From Cladopsammia gracilis (Eukaryota; Cnidaria; Anthozoa; Scleractinia; Dendrophylliidae), in contig JAJGOT010000131.1 of assembly GCA_022457155.1 (NCBI GenBank), positions 980,001 to 1,044,000 of the forward strand: 64,000 bases of DNA. The letters are read 5' to 3'. Shown here piece by piece: positions 1-12,900 of the stretch. The notes under the pieces are model-generated. The model had not been told where the DNA came from. It saw nothing but the letters and a program-made list of their open reading frames with translations, and did not search any database. Both the position numbers and the translations under genes were made by a program. The stretch's first letter is position 1. Each line of letters starts with the position of its first letter.

Positions 1-142
1 GTCTGATGACCGTTTCGTGTTTACTATGATAGACTTGACATCATCTTCATTATCATCATCGTCATCATAATCATTATAATAATCATTCTCATCACCATCA
101 TCATCATCATCGCCATCACCATCATCATCACCATCACTATTG

Positions 143-292
143 GGGCAATACGCAGCTCTTACAAGGTCTTCTCTGATTTGCTGAGAAAACAATAGAACAA
201 ACTACACAACAATGGACCCTGAAAACAATAGAGCTGCGTGATACCCAGGTCCAATGAAATTAGAGGTTGTTAAGAGCTGCATGGTATCTGTC
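143..292 (+). repeat. Dispersed repeat family B, partial copy 1
   Basis: Matches the reverse complement of 6437-6606 with few differences, including AATAGAGCTGCGTGATAC. It ends in a CAT-type microsatellite. Confidence 0.65.
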
Positions 293-536
293 ACTGTTAC
301 CATCACCATCATTACCATCATCATTATCATTATCATCATCATCATCGTCATCATTATCATAATCATCTTCTTAACCTTTAGCACATACACAAACAGGCAA
401 GGGTACAGTATTTACTACATGTATGCTATATTATAAAGTCATTACCGTTATTTGTCTGCTATGAATAGGTAACCAGGGAATTACTTCTGGGCCCGGAAGC
501 CTATTCCATATCTATTAAAGACCAGCTCGATTTATA

Positions 537-745
537 CCCCATTCACACCAGCGCTTAAACATGTTTAAATGTTGTTTAGTTTAAAACAATTAAAACAATT
601 AAAAAGTTTAATATTTGAAGTGAAATCTTTACTAAAAGAAAATTTATTGACTTTTATTACAATTCGAGGTAGTTCAAAACAGAGGCTAAAAACCTAGTTA
701 AACTAAACAACATTGAAACATGTTTAACTGTTGGTGTGAATGGGG
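537..745. mobile_element. Palindromic MITE, about 46-bp inverted arms
   Basis: The left arm begins CCCCATTCACACCAGCGCTT (537 on) and the right arm ends in its near-exact complement at 745. Arms differ at about four positions over 46 bases and enclose an AT-rich core. TTTA occurs next to both ends (531-534, 747-750), a possible but imperfectly placed target duplication. Confidence 0.75.
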
Positions 746-1014
746 CTTTAGTCGTGATAATCATCATGTTAGTAAGAATAGTCCAAACTTGTTTTTTTTT
801 CATTATATAAGTTTCCTTTACTAAGTATCGCAGTGTAAACTCCAGTATGGAAGAGGTAGAAAGGATGTTTCATTCCGTAAACGGGTAAATGGATATTTAC
901 ATATATATCTGTCTTTCGCGTTTTTCGCGATTAAGATCTGTGTATGCTTTGGCTTTGTATTTCTTGTCATGCAAGTAATAAATGATATTTGTATTCTCAT
1001 GTTTTTGTTACAAG

Positions 1015-4000
1015 GGTGATCTTTCCAGGAGGTCATGTAAAGCTAAACGAGTCGGGTTACACAAGAGTCGGTAAAAAACTGTTTGAGCTTGCCATCAAGG
1101 TTTGTTTCCTAAACCTCCAAGCCATTTCATTTCCACACAGTTTTTTGTTATTGTATTATATGAAGCTTGTGCCACGTTCACAAGTAAAACGAAGTGCATT
1201 ACATGCATTACATTGTATGTAGCCCCCTGGACGTACACGTTAACTGACACATGACCCCTCAAAAATGTGGAACGGAAGATGGTGTTAATGTTTATCTTGG
1301 CGCTGAACACACGGAGGTTCTTTTGTTATTATTGTTATTTAGGATTTTATTCGTTCAAGGTTCGTTTTACAGGATTCGACGTTTGACATGAAACACAATA
1401 AATATTATCATTCAATAATGCATTATTTTCTTCCTTTTCATTGGCCGAGAGCACACCACGTGACCTGCGAATAACTGCCTACAAATAATTCTGCTCATGC
1501 GCACAACGGTGCAAAGTTGTTTGCTGCGTATTATTGTTCTTCTCCCGTCCTTTACAATAGCAGCCCGATTTCTGCTCTGTTTTAATAGTTATGAATAAAT
1601 ATTAAATTGAAAAATAAACTCGGTGATCGAATGATAAAACAATAATGGAACATGGCTATTGCAAAATATTGTGGTTTATCAGTGTCTCGCAGATCAATTA
1701 TTTGCCGAAGCCGAATGATTGATCTGCTCGCCAATGACAAATCACGATACCTTTCTCAACCTCGTCCAATAATTAATAAAAGTTTGTATCTCTTTTCAGC
1801 TAAATAGCACACGGAAGCTCCTTGGTAAAATTTATCTCAGTGTTCCTCATCCCTAAAAGCGACCCGTCAGATTTGGCGTCAAAATACGATGATCAATATC
1901 ATAAATGCCATGAAATGTCCAGAAAGGCGAATATGGTTTGCTGACATTTAGCTCACTGTTATTTTTACCAGGCCTACGACGAGACAGGAGAAGTGTTTCC
2001 TATCTGGGGCGAGTGTTTGGGACTGGAATTAATCGCCATGTTAGTTGGCGAGCGGGATTTGAGTCATGGACAGTATGACGAATCCTTGTTCAGTATTACA
2101 GATGCACGGAATATCAGTTTAAAGCTTGAGTTGCCTTTAGGTAGCGACATTAATATGCTGTGTTTTATTATACGCACAGATGCGCCCAATTTTCAACTAA
2201 GCGCTCTAGATATCCGTGTGGGACCAAAATGTTTTGGATGACCTCAGTTAAATCACTGTTATAACTGAATTAACGAATTTAGAAAAAAAGGGCTCTTCAT
2301 GAAAGTCAAAGGTAAATCTCAGTGCACATTACCATAAAAGCTCGCCGATTTCTTTTAACAATAATATGTTACTTAAGAGCCTGTGCACTAAATCGGCTAC
2401 CGGCATATGTTGAACTGAAATTTATTATCGACGTCTTTGACTGTGTCTGAATTATGACTACAATTTAAATTTTTTGTACCTTTTCCCGTTTAATACGGGG
2501 TATTTATCAACATAACGCAAATTGATAAATTGTTCACTGCATATATCTTTACCTTCCAGACTATAAGTCCACAAAACTGTTAGGTTCTGCCCCGGATCAT
2601 ATTATCAAATATATAACACAGGGAGACATTAGCTATAACAACCACTATAGAGGCATCATGCCAGAGGTAATAACATTCTAGTATATTTACAAGCTATGTC
2701 TGTTTTTCTCTCAAGTTGTTGTTGTAGTTTTTATACTTAAAACATTCACAGCAGGCAGACTATTGCTATTTTCCCAGGCTCTCGACAGCCTGCAAGAGTC
2801 TGTTCTTTAAAGACCTTTATTACATTTCTGCATGACTGAAAAATGCCGTTAAGACAAAATTAAGGCTCAGAACATTTATCACAGATCTGTCAGATCTCCA
2901 CACATTCCAGGTAACGTACCTTAATGCATATTGACTTCCCTCGGACAGAACCAACAAAGGAAATTGACTAAAAATCACTTAGAAAGTCCTTTTTCTGTTT
3001 TTGTACAAATTTACATGCACATTATTTCGGAACCTTTTTAATATTTTGATAAAATGGAATCTTGATTCTTCAAATTCACAAGCTGCTGTTGCCGTTCCGA
3101 AAATTTGAAAACAAAAGGTGTCATGTCCATGGGCGCGAGATAGCATTGTAACTGAGGAAAGTGGCTCGTGGCTTTCGGAGTCAATAGATTGGTAACCACA
3201 GGTGGGTGACTGGCCCTACGGGTGGCTGGTTTGGTTGGAGCATCCTTCTCCTGGCCGACTGCCTTGCAGCCGGCTGAGTAGTAGTACTGAGGAAAGTGAC
3301 TCATCTAAATAAAATCCCACTATCTGGGGTACACACGTGAAACCGAAAAGATACGTTGGGTGTCTTAACTTGGAAAGTGGATAGTGTTATATAGAGATTT
3401 GAATGCATGTAATGAAATGGATCATGTGTTTATCTTATTTTCTTCACACAGACATTCCATAAGAATAAGAAGTTAAGTGATTTTTTTCAAATTGTATCGA
3501 CAAACAAGGACAGGAAAGGAAAACCGTTCATATCGACTATGGAAGGTATGTCTTTGTTAAAGGAGTAATGCTGCGTAGTAAGTGAAGGAAGCCAAGATAA
3601 GATTTTCGATTCGTTTGTTTTGCACTGTGATTCAGATTATATCTTGTGGACTCGTGGATATCTTGTCTTTAAGACAATAGTAATATTCGCGCTTTTTACT
3701 TTAGGATTTAACCAGAGTGTCACGCATCACTGAAAAACATTTTTGTTTTCTCCGTTTTGCTTAATAATATTCGCTGCTTCAGTTCAAAAAAGAAGAATCC
3801 ATTGAAAAATATTGATAATGAAAGAATTCTTTGTAGCCAAAACAGAATAAAGTTTCAAAATTGGTACACTCGGGGGAAATATTCCAAGCAGAAATTCATG
3901 ACATGGTGTTGTTGTTTGTTGGGTCATAGTTAATCGAGGGGCTGGTTATGAAACCTTACAGACTTCAATGCGATAAAAAGGAGCTACAATTTATGTTAAA

Positions 4001-5300
4001 CCGTACTTGACCGTGTACATATCTTTTGAATAACTTTATAGCATCATTTCTATTGGTCAGTTGCTCGAAACAAGTTCTCTTGTACTGTGCACGGTCAAGG
4101 CCGAAAAACGATAACAAAAACATCAAACAAAGACATTTCTCAGGTTTCATAACCATTGCACTTTATTAACTATGGTTGGGTGAAACGAATAGAATGTCTT
4201 GATTATTATGTCTTATTTATTATACTAAACTTTTTCCATCTCCACAGCTCGAAAATACCCTTTTTATATGTTCCAGTGGCATCCGGGAAAGCCTCAGTTC
4301 GAGTGGTCAAGTGTTAAAGACATTAAGCACACCCAGGAAGCCATCCTCGCGGGGCAATACTGGGCCGATTTCCTCGTCAATCAAGGTAATAGTATTTTGG
4401 GATTTGACCGTCAAATTCAGTCGATTCCTGCAAAAGAAAGCAGTTTCTGAGAGACACCTTAAGAACCCTTCTTAGATTAAAACCAGAAAGTTTGCTTGAT
4501 ATGACTGAATGTGCATCGCCGCAAGACCATATGAGAATGAAGTATCACTGAGCCAGCGAGTCGAGTGGTAAAAGTGGTGAACTTGTCCATCTTGCTTATT
4601 ATCCTAACAAAGCCTTTAATTTATCGTAGTTGATGAACGCACGCTATTTGGCTGAACAGTGATGGAAAATAATTTGTATTTTTATTTTTTAATGTGAAAA
4701 AAAGAAACAGAGTCACAAGACTGACTTGTTGCCTTATCTTGTTTGATGATCTACGCCATCATACATATATTAGAGTTCCATCCTTAGGACCCGGTTGCAT
4801 ACATTGAAACATCGTAAGGTAAAATGAGGTTTTATCAAAGCAAGGCTTGGGTACCAAAGGTTTTTTCTCTCTGGCTTCTGCGGCCGAGCTTTTGGCTGAA
4901 GGCCGATTAACGAATATGAAAAACAAAAAAGAGCAAAAAAAAAACCCTTTGGCAAGGAGGGATGGGATACATAAAACCTTCGCTTATCTTACAGTTGTTA
5001 GACTACGAGCAGTCCCTCTTTCCCAGCTTAGTCCGTCGAGCGAAAACTACTAAAGCCTCCTACAAATAAAATTCAAAGAGTGTGGCTTTTTTATTGGTTT
5101 CACCTAACCCTGCATATGTTGCTTTGATCTATTAAAAGTCCTTTGAAGTTCTTTTACTCGCCATTTTTTATATTTCAGCTCGTTTAAGCTCCCACCAATT
5201 CGCAAGCAGAAAGGAGGAGAAGGCAGCTTTGATGTACAAGTACAATCCAGTCTACACTGGTGACGTCATCACAATGATACAGTGCTACTTTTGGACGTAA
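1015..5300 (+). CDS. GGH: Gamma-glutamyl hydrolase (peptidase C26), last six exons; 5' end outside window
   Basis: Lysosomal/secreted cysteine peptidase that trims poly-gamma-glutamate tails from folates. Exons read as 1015-1099, 1972-2140, 2560-2666, 3452-3545, 4248-4385 and 5179-5300 (TAA 5298-5300), all with AG/GT borders and matching phases, giving 237 residues. Visible landmarks: VIFPGG opening the first exon; WGECLGLE with the nucleophile Cys in the second; FISTME in the fourth; QWHPGKPQFEW, carrying the catalytic His, in the fifth; VYTGDVITMIQCYFW near the C-terminus, like the vertebrate tail. The human enzyme is about 318 residues, so roughly the first 80, including the signal peptide, are missing and should lie left of position 1; no matching exon is seen in 1-1014. 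The His loop has Gly where human has Glu (HPGK versus HPEK). Introns hold MITEs at 1670-1747 and 3925-4174. Identity is firm; borders are by-eye. Confidence 0.93.
1670..1747. repeat. Imperfect hairpin repeat in GGH intron
   Basis: Arms of about 35 bases around GCAGATCAAT / ATTGATCTGC pair as an inverted repeat with a short loop. This is typical of foldback elements seen throughout the window. Confidence 0.55.
3925..4174. mobile_element. MITE family A, copy 1
   Basis: Terminal inverted repeats start CATAGTTAAT and carry GGTTATGAAACC. A second copy in the opposite orientation is at 22129-22412. It shares the internal block GCACGGTCAAGGCCGAAAAA and the block GGTCAGTTGCTCGAA. Confidence 0.7.
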
Positions 5301-5390
5301 AATTATTGTTGTCGGTCCGCGTCCATCGTCTACGAAGATGATCCACGATCAACATCAAGTTAATAATTGTAACAGCTTATATTTTAAAAC

Positions 5391-5396
5391 AATAAA
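5391..5396 (+). terminator. Candidate GGH polyadenylation signal
   Basis: AATAAA lies 91 bases after the GGH stop codon. A second AATAAA is at 5893-5898. Which one is used cannot be told from sequence. Confidence 0.4.
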
Positions 5397-6191
5397 TTTT
5401 GTTAACCTTTGTGTCACCGCCAGTCACTGGCTGCTGGTGCCTGGAACAGCCTACCTCGCGAAGCAAGCACTTATTGTCCGAGTTGCACTGGAACAGCGTA
5501 ACTCGGACCTTGGGTACTTCATATTACACACAAGTATTTGTAATTTCCATATGACTTCATGTTTGACAGAATTGCTCGTGTTTAGGTGAGAATTAGGTCT
5601 AGGGGACACTTCATGATGTCTATCACAAAGAGCATGAATCTCATTAGCGTGCATTTCTGGACATACCTCGAAGCAAGGCAAGCAGAGTCTCTTGGGCAAT
5701 TTAAAAACCTGTTAAAGGATATATTTTAAGACACGGCATTCATAGAAAGCAGCTTTAAGTTTAGATTTTAGTCCATATTATATCATATATATTAGATTTT
5801 AGAGTAGCTACATTTAGATTTTAGTGTTGTTGCATAAACTTCTAGTATTTACTTTATTCAATATGTATAGCTGATGAATTTTACCGTGCATAAATAAAGA
5901 ATATCTATCTATATACTTAGATAGATCACGACATTTGGCGGCAGGTTACTGCTCGCGTTCTGATTAGGCAGTGTGACAGTTACAAGTCATCATGTGTGGT
6001 AGAATGATCGGCCGTGATTGGTGGCTTTCGGTCCTCATTATTCCAGTTAAAAGTTGTTTTCTGACAGGTCCGCCCTTTTGTTATATTCCTGTTTCAAACT
6101 TTTTAATTCCATTTTCCTCAGTGATAATTAGGGAAGTGTCCTCCTTATCGGAGTGTCCGCTTCGCGAGAGTTCACTGCATTAAAGAATTAA

Positions 6192-6304
6192 AGACTGGTC
6201 CCGAGGGAAACACTGAGTGAATTTTGTTTCCCGAGAATCTCGATGTTTCCCGAGACCAAATTCTCGGGAAATAAAATTCACTGTTTCCCGAGGGATCAGT
6301 CACT
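6192..6304. mobile_element. Palindromic TTTCCCGAG element
   Basis: Nearly the whole segment is an inverted repeat. GTCCCGAGGGAAACACTGAG on the left pairs with the complement at 6280-6304, and TTTCCCGAGAAT motifs face each other in the middle. It abuts the dispersed repeat at 6312-6606, so the two may be parts of one larger nonautonomous element. Confidence 0.65.
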
Positions 6305-6311
6305 AAGTGAT

Positions 6312-6606
6312 TTGTTATATAGCAACACAAAGCATCATAATCATGCCACCTTTTGTCACGGTCCGATCACGTGCGCTAGCGGGCAACAGTGCACTCTTAC
6401 CCTCTGACGTCAAAAATGTTGCCTGCTTTCGCAAATGTTGCCCGCTCATGCAGATACTACGCAGCTCTTTACAATCTCTAATTTCAATGGACCTCTGTAT
6501 CACGCAGCTCTATTGTTTTCAGGGTAGGGTCCATTGTTGTGTTGTTTGTTCTATTGTTTTCTCAGCAAATCAGAGAAGACCTTGTAAGAGCTGCCTACTG
6601 TCCCCG
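6312..6606 (-). repeat. Dispersed repeat family B, longest copy
   Basis: On the minus strand this contains CTGATTTGCTGAGAAAAC, then GACGTCAGAGGGTAA and GACAAAAGGTGGCATGATTA. The first half recurs at 143-292 (plus strand) and the second half at 11507-11617 (plus strand), so this copy links two partial copies. Function unknown; probably nonautonomous. Confidence 0.65.
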
Positions 6607-6935
6607 CTCATGGACGTTTGGAGGGAAACAGTTTGTTTGTTAGATATCATGTGACCATGAATCAATCAATGAACGCGCACGTTATATTGAGAAAAACTTC
6701 AGTTTTATAACAAATACAGTTTTTAACCCCCCATAAATCGAACCCTCGATAACTCGAACCGGGCGGACCCCCATATAAAAACGACCAACGGGTACCCGTA
6801 AACCTGTATTGAGGGCGAGGTTCACATTAATTTTTACCTCCAAGAGGTACCAGTTCTTTCTGTCAGTGATCATTTGCGATTCAAATACCCTTCATGTACC
6901 AAACCACGAATTTTAACTCCTAAAAGGTACGATCT

Positions 6936-7024
6936 GTAATGTAATGTAATGTAATGTAATGTAATGTAATGTAATGTAATGTAATGTAATGTAATGTAAT
7001 GTAATGTAATGTAATGTAATGTAA
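6936..7024. repeat. (GTAAT)n microsatellite, about 17 units
   Basis: Seventeen to eighteen uninterrupted 5-base units. It directly abuts the 3' end of the minus-strand LINE at 7025, so on that strand it is the (ATTAC)n tail of the retroposon. Confidence 0.9.
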
Positions 7025-7790
7025 AACCTTTATTTAAACACGATGAGTGATTAAAGCTGTACAGCTTGCGGGGTCGTGTATAACTGAACTATGAAAGTAT
7101 AAACTAAAAGATAAGAAATTTAAATATCTGTTAAAATGTATACCTAGCTATAGAATATTAAAAATATTTGTTTAAAAGTTAAAATTAAATACAATGTAGT
7201 TAAAAAAGTTAAGAAAATTCGACTGATATTCATATAGCATTAGTAAACTTTTTTTAATAGCAAAGTTTTGTTAGAAAGTATTGTTAGAAATATACAAAGT
7301 CATCGTCGTGCTTAGGTTTGCACTGGTTTGAGTTGGTCGTGTTGAATTTAAAGCTAAGGAATTCAGCCGATTTTAAGAGACGGTTATTAAAACTTCTTGA
7401 ACTTGAAGATTATTTAAAAATGTTTGAAATTCTGTTCCACAAAACAGATGCTCTGCAGTGGATGGAATTCTTCATATAAGAGGAATTAAATCTGATCTTT
7501 TCACGATGACGTTATTTTCTCCTCTAGGACTAAGATTTGCGTTTTCAACTAATAAACTATTCATATAGTCTGGGACCGTGTTATTAAATATTCTGTACGC
7601 TAATTTCATTAAACTCAATTTGTACGTAGTAAATCATGGTTTCCAGCCTTTCCAACCCAGTAAGGTCATAAAGAAAATTAAAAATAATTCTAGCAGTCCT
7701 TAGATTTAATTTTTCTAAGCAATTGAAATTATCACTGTTCGATGTGCTACCCCATATCGGTAATGCATAAGTAATTGAAGGTAATATAAT
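7025..7790 (-). pseudogene. 3' end of a non-LTR retrotransposon (LINE), frame-broken
   Basis: Read on the minus strand, the segment gives the C-terminal part of a LINE reverse transcriptase in pieces: ITYALPIWGSTSNSDNF, then LRTARIIFNFLYDL. After a frameshift come MKLAYRIFNNTVPDYMNSLL and LFCGTEF, followed by a 3' UTR that runs into the ATTAC tail. The YAxPIWG...ARII pattern is the usual end of CR1/Jockey-type RTs; the clade is not fixed here. It is broken by at least one frameshift and one stop and is 5'-truncated. A G-homopolymer at 7792-7812 marks the upstream edge. Confidence 0.75.
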
Positions 7791-7814
7791 CGGGGGGTGG
7801 GGGGGGGGGGAGGG

Positions 7815-9350
7815 GAGGACATTTTGTTACTAACTTAACCCTCGACAACGCGAAAGTAGGTCGAAACGTCTTGAGTCTGTTGAAAAAAACGATAACATTG
7901 TTTTGTTCTCTTCAGAAACGTTTTGTATTGACTTGTTGACAAAGAATCGTCCTACCTTTCTCTTAAAGATATGCGACATCATGTAGTAAGAGACAATTTT
8001 GTTCGTAGCAAAAAATAATATATATAGATAGGCTGAGTCTAACAGCGGAGCTCTCTGAACAGAAAGCCGATGATAAGCTTAACTAAGGTGAAAGGTCGGA
8101 AGCACAAGAATTAAGATTGACGACCGGTTTTTTTTTCAATTTTAGCAATTCTCAAAAACAGTTACGCGAAAAATCTGCACAGTTCATTTAGACCGTACAA
8201 AAGTTCACAAAACAACTTTTTCTCGGTCTAGAATAACTAGTATGATTAATTACTTGGGCGGAGGAGCCCAAGTTATAAAATGCAGTTTGGTAGTGCACGA
8301 ATTTGCAATCGGGCTCTAATGCGCGTGCGTCAAACTCAGTCAAGCGTAACGACGAGAAGAATACTGGTCTGCTGGCGTCTCGGTTAGCTTCAACGCTTTC
8401 TTGCTAGGTTCGCCGTCGAAAATTAAATTCTAATGGCAGATAAATTCTGATATCTTGATCGCTTACTCTTTAGCCGTAATTCAGTCTTTAATTCAATTGA
8501 ATCGATGGAATGTTATTCGAATTATGAATTCTCAAAGGTACATGTACATCTTTAGACTATTTAGAATGGAACGGTCCGATTTATGACAATTTCCCATCCG
8601 TGTGCTAAAACGGGCGGACAAATCGTCACTTATATAAAATCGTCCATTACAAAAATACAGTTTCAAACGACTAGTTCTTCTAGATATAACAATAAAATAA
8701 CTTTCGCACTACATCAAGAAAGGTGCAACAAGAAAGAACAATTTCTTCACGGCAGATTTTGATCACGTGCTAGGTAACGAGATCTGCTAACAGATCGAAT
8801 TTCATTCGAACGCCTAAAGAATTATTTTGAACGGCTTGCAGTGAACAGCCGAAACAGAACAAAAATTTCGAACGGCTGGCTGTGAACGGCTATGGAAAAA
8901 TTTCGAATGGAGTGAGTTTTCAGTCAGAAAGCGAACAAAACCAAAATAGGTCACTTTATGTAAACAAGGGCCCCAAGTGCCAGTGCGTAAGTCACGCAAA
9001 ATTCATGCGTAAAATTCTTTCTGAACTTCATGTTTACCAATTGTGAAGATAAATCTTGAATGAAACTAAATATAATACTCGATGTCATACAGCGGGGAAA
9101 GGTACGTAGCAGAAAAGACAGAAAACAAATTTAGCCCTTTTAAGTTTGTTGTAGTTGTCAGGGAAAAGTGCACCGAGTTTGCATATGTCAAAAGGATAAT
9201 TTGAAACCTGAATACAGACTATGCGCTTCCATGAATTCTCTATTTTCCTTGCAGAGTCGCTGGCCAAATTACAATTAATCTTTTCCAAATTCTACCAGCG
9301 TTAAATATAATCCTTGCACCCGCACTTCACCTAAGTCTTCACGTGTTCCA
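7815..9350. other. Intergenic DNA without recognised genes
   Basis: AT-rich intergenic sequence upstream of IDUA. Short reading frames are present, but none has recognisable motifs or convincing splice context. A few short repeats around CGAACGGC occur at 8820-8900. Confidence 0.5.
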
Positions 9351-9357
9351 CTTTACA

Positions 9358-9545
9358 ACAAAAACAACAAACAAAACTTTATTAGACATATAAACTTAAA
9401 TACAGTTCCCCTGCAAATTAGCAAAAACGCTATTCGAGGCAGGGAAAAGTAATGTAATTGAAAATAATAAAGGTTAGACAATATAACAAAACAGAAGCTG
9501 ATCTGTAGAGTTACAGATTATTTTAAAGCTTTTGATAAAATCATG
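9358..9545 (-). repeat. Probable retroposon 3' end with CAA-rich edge
   Basis: AACAAAAACAACAAACAAAA followed by CTTTATTA is the complement of a TAATAAAG...TTG tail. The same arrangement, CAA repeats then ACTTTATTAAATAAC, occurs at 57653-57830. No coding part is retained. Confidence 0.4.
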
Positions 9546-9942
9546 ATATTGGTGGCAGACACGGGAAATAAATGAAATATGCAAATTTTATTTGCAATAT
9601 GCAATATTACAAATGTGTACCAACAGTCAACGACATACAAGACTATCCCAATACTCAGTGCACTCCCTGTCATCAAACCCAAACTGACGTGCATGCAGAT
9701 TTTCCAAGATATATACATTCCACAGCTCCCACAGCGTTTTGTTTCCGAATAAAATACACCTGTGGTGTATTAAAAATTGCTCGAGAAATGAGTATGGAGC
9801 TCCGCGAGCGGGCCTTCGGAATACGCTTTAATAAGTGATACATGAAGTATATAACGGGCGATAAGGAATGAAGGAGGGATGCACAGACGATAGACGTCGC
9901 GAGAAGACGAATTTCAGTTAGACAGTGGAAATTCCTTGTGTT

Positions 9943-12900
9943 ATGATGTTGTGGTTTAAGGCATTTATCATTTCAGTATTGATCTCAGCCGGGGCGCAGA
10001 TGGACTATGTGCATATCGTGTTAGATGCCAGTACTGTTGTTGGTCCGTTACAACACTTCTGGGAAAGCACTGGATTCTGCCCACCAGATCCTCATCAAGA
10101 CTTCAGTAAATTCATCTTCACAAGCGATGAAATGCAGAACTTGGCGTACATTGGCTCTGTGCCTAAACAAGGAATAAAGCAAGTGCGAATTCACTGGCTG
10201 TTAGATCTGGTTTCCATGGAAAGGACAGTAAATCAGTTTGTTGTTTATAACTTTACGTATCTGGACAAGGCTATTCAATTGCTTATTGACAACGGCTTAA
10301 AGCCTGGGTTTGAGCTCATGGGAAATCCATCAAATTTCTTTACAGACTTTGATGACAGTAAACAAATATATGCATGGAGAGATCTTGTAGCAGCCCTGGC
10401 AAAGCATCTGATAGGTAAATTGTTGATTGGGCAGAAAGAAATCAAGACCAGTTTATGCAAATAAGGAACAGTTTTATCCAGTGGGTAAATCCTTATTCAT
10501 TGGATATATAGCTTCTAATAATTTTGTGGCCACAGTTTACCTGCTGGACAAGGATTTATTCTGTCTTTGAAAGAGCAGGCCTAGAAGTTTAGGATCTGGA
10601 AAAGGGTGTAGTGGTGCATAAATGTGATTGAGGAGGGGAGGGGGTGGGGGGGGGGGGGGATACTCATTTTTATTTTAGCCCCCGTCGAAGGTTTGTGTTT
10701 CAAACCGAAATATCGGGCACAAAATATATATCTTTTATTTTACTTTATTTTTCTTGAGTCAATCTTTTCTCGGGCGTACGGATCAGTTTGCCGTGTTATT
10801 TTACATTTTTTCAGTTTACCATATCACCCCCACTCCCAAGAGTGGCCAAAATGAAACTTCAATAAAAATTTAAATTTAATTTTTTAAATTGCTGGCAAAC
10901 AAACAGTTCTATATGAATGTATTGCTGAAGAGCTTTCATTTGAATGGATTTCATTGACAGACTCAAAAGTTTGAACCACATCTCAAGAGTGACCCTTTCA
11001 CTCCCAGAGTCAATTATGGAGACATGGAATGTAGTTCTAATTTTTGAGTCTGCGGACGAAATCCTATGGTGCGACCATTCAAATGAAACCTCTTTAGCAG
11101 TACTTTTGCATGGTGACTATTTGTTTTTTAATATTTTATGAAATGAAATTTGGGATTTTTCTTGAATTTTGATTTTTGGCACTCTTGAAATTATTAAAGG
11201 TTTAACAGTTTACTTTAGCAGCCCTCTCAAAATATCTCACAGACTAGCAGATAGCATAAGCAGAGTAGTAGACAGAAAGGACCAAGTGCAAAGGGGTCTG
11301 GGAGCTAAGCAGCAAATAGTCGCCTGTAGGCAGAAAAATTGCCAGCTGCCAGTACATTGATATATTAATGTTGCACTGCACAGCATTTGTTTTCCATAAG
11401 ATAGCTAATAATGAGTTCCAACAATCATCATTATCACATCCTTCTCCCTGGCTGGTAAATAAGACCTTGATTCAACAAAATCAATTGTCAAAACCAATTG
11501 TCCTAAGCGGGCACCATTTGCGAAAGCGGGCGACAATTTTGATGTCAGAGGGTAACATTGCACTGTTGCCCATTAGTGCACGTCATCAGACCGTCACAAA
11601 AGGTGGCATGATTATGGTGGATTGAGGGCTCGGCGCGTTTTTCAAACTGTCTTGTGTTGCAGGGGCGGATCCAGGATTATTTTTAAGGAGGGGTGCACCA
11701 CTAAGGAATGTTTTTTTTTCACATAGTTTTTTTTTGCAGAATACCAGTTGTATTAGAAAACCACAGGTCATCTCGGGGGGGGGGGGGGGATGGGGGGTGC
11801 ACACCCCCTGCACCTTCCCCCTAGATCCACCCCTGTGTTGTGTCTTTTTTGTCTTGTCTTTGTGTGTTTAGTATTTCATCATATTCTGCAGAGATGGAGG
11901 ATAATAAGGTGCACTATTTCCATGATGTATTATTTGTCCAAAAACAGTGCACATTTTTTTTTTATTTTTTATACATGTAGAGGTCTTTGGGTTAGTTGAA
12001 GTATCAAAATGGAACTTTGAATCCTGGAATGAACCACAGAACAAGAAGCATTTTGACGGCCTGCATGTATCGACTGAAGGATACCTCAAGTACTATGATG
12101 CATGTTCCGAGGGACTTAAGATGGCACATCCTTCCTTGCGACTTGGAGGACCTGCCACAGGAAACCCAGATAAGCACCCAATATTTTGGGTATGTTTGAT
12201 CAGCAGATGTATATGTATGTACAAGGTTGTCAAAAGTAACCGGCCGCCCACAAAAATCACCATCTACTTTATACTTTCATTTTGTTATATGGCCAGCTAC
12301 TTTGCTTGGCAGTTCTTTAGTGAAGATGTTAATTTCTTTCAAGAGTGGAGGTTGCCTGCACTGTGCAGTTGCAAAAAACATGAACACTTTGATTTGATTT
12401 TGACATGTCTATTATGTATTCTACATTCAATACAAAATACATTTTTGCATCCATGCAGTAACTTGGACAAGTAAAATCGTGACAATCATGATTACAATAA
12501 TGTACATGTAATATACCACTGTCAAGAAATTCCTTAAGATGACATTCAACATTACATGTAATTTGGGCCCCCTTTGAATTTTTATGCAAACTTTTGTTTT
12601 TGTTTTAATTTTTCAGTCCCTACTCCAGCACTGTAACAATGGTACTAATTTTTTTACTGGCGAGAGAGGGATTAGACTTGACTTTGTATCATTCCACATT
12701 AAAGGCCAGGGACACTCTATGACCATTTTACATGATGAAAATGTGACTCTAGAAGAAATGGCACAAATGTTTCCTAAGTACAAGACTGTACCAGTCTACA
12801 ACGATGAAGGAGACCCACTTGTTGGGTGGTCTTTAGCTGAAGACTGGAGAGCAGATGCAACTTATGCAGCTGTTGTCGTCAAGGTAACAAACCCATTAGT

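Larger units (their letters stand above)
1..1014. repeat. GGH intron/upstream DNA: CAT-type microsatellites and repeat fragments
   Basis: Impure CAT/ATC trinucleotide tracts occupy about 39-140 and 299-368. Between them (143-292) is a copy of a dispersed repeat that recurs inverted at 6312-6606. A palindromic MITE follows at 537-745. No coding exon was recognised here. Confidence 0.7.

Noticed and set aside
202..436. Open frames rich in Met/Ile/Val on both strands
   Set aside because: They are translations of the CAT-type microsatellite and show no splice or protein features.
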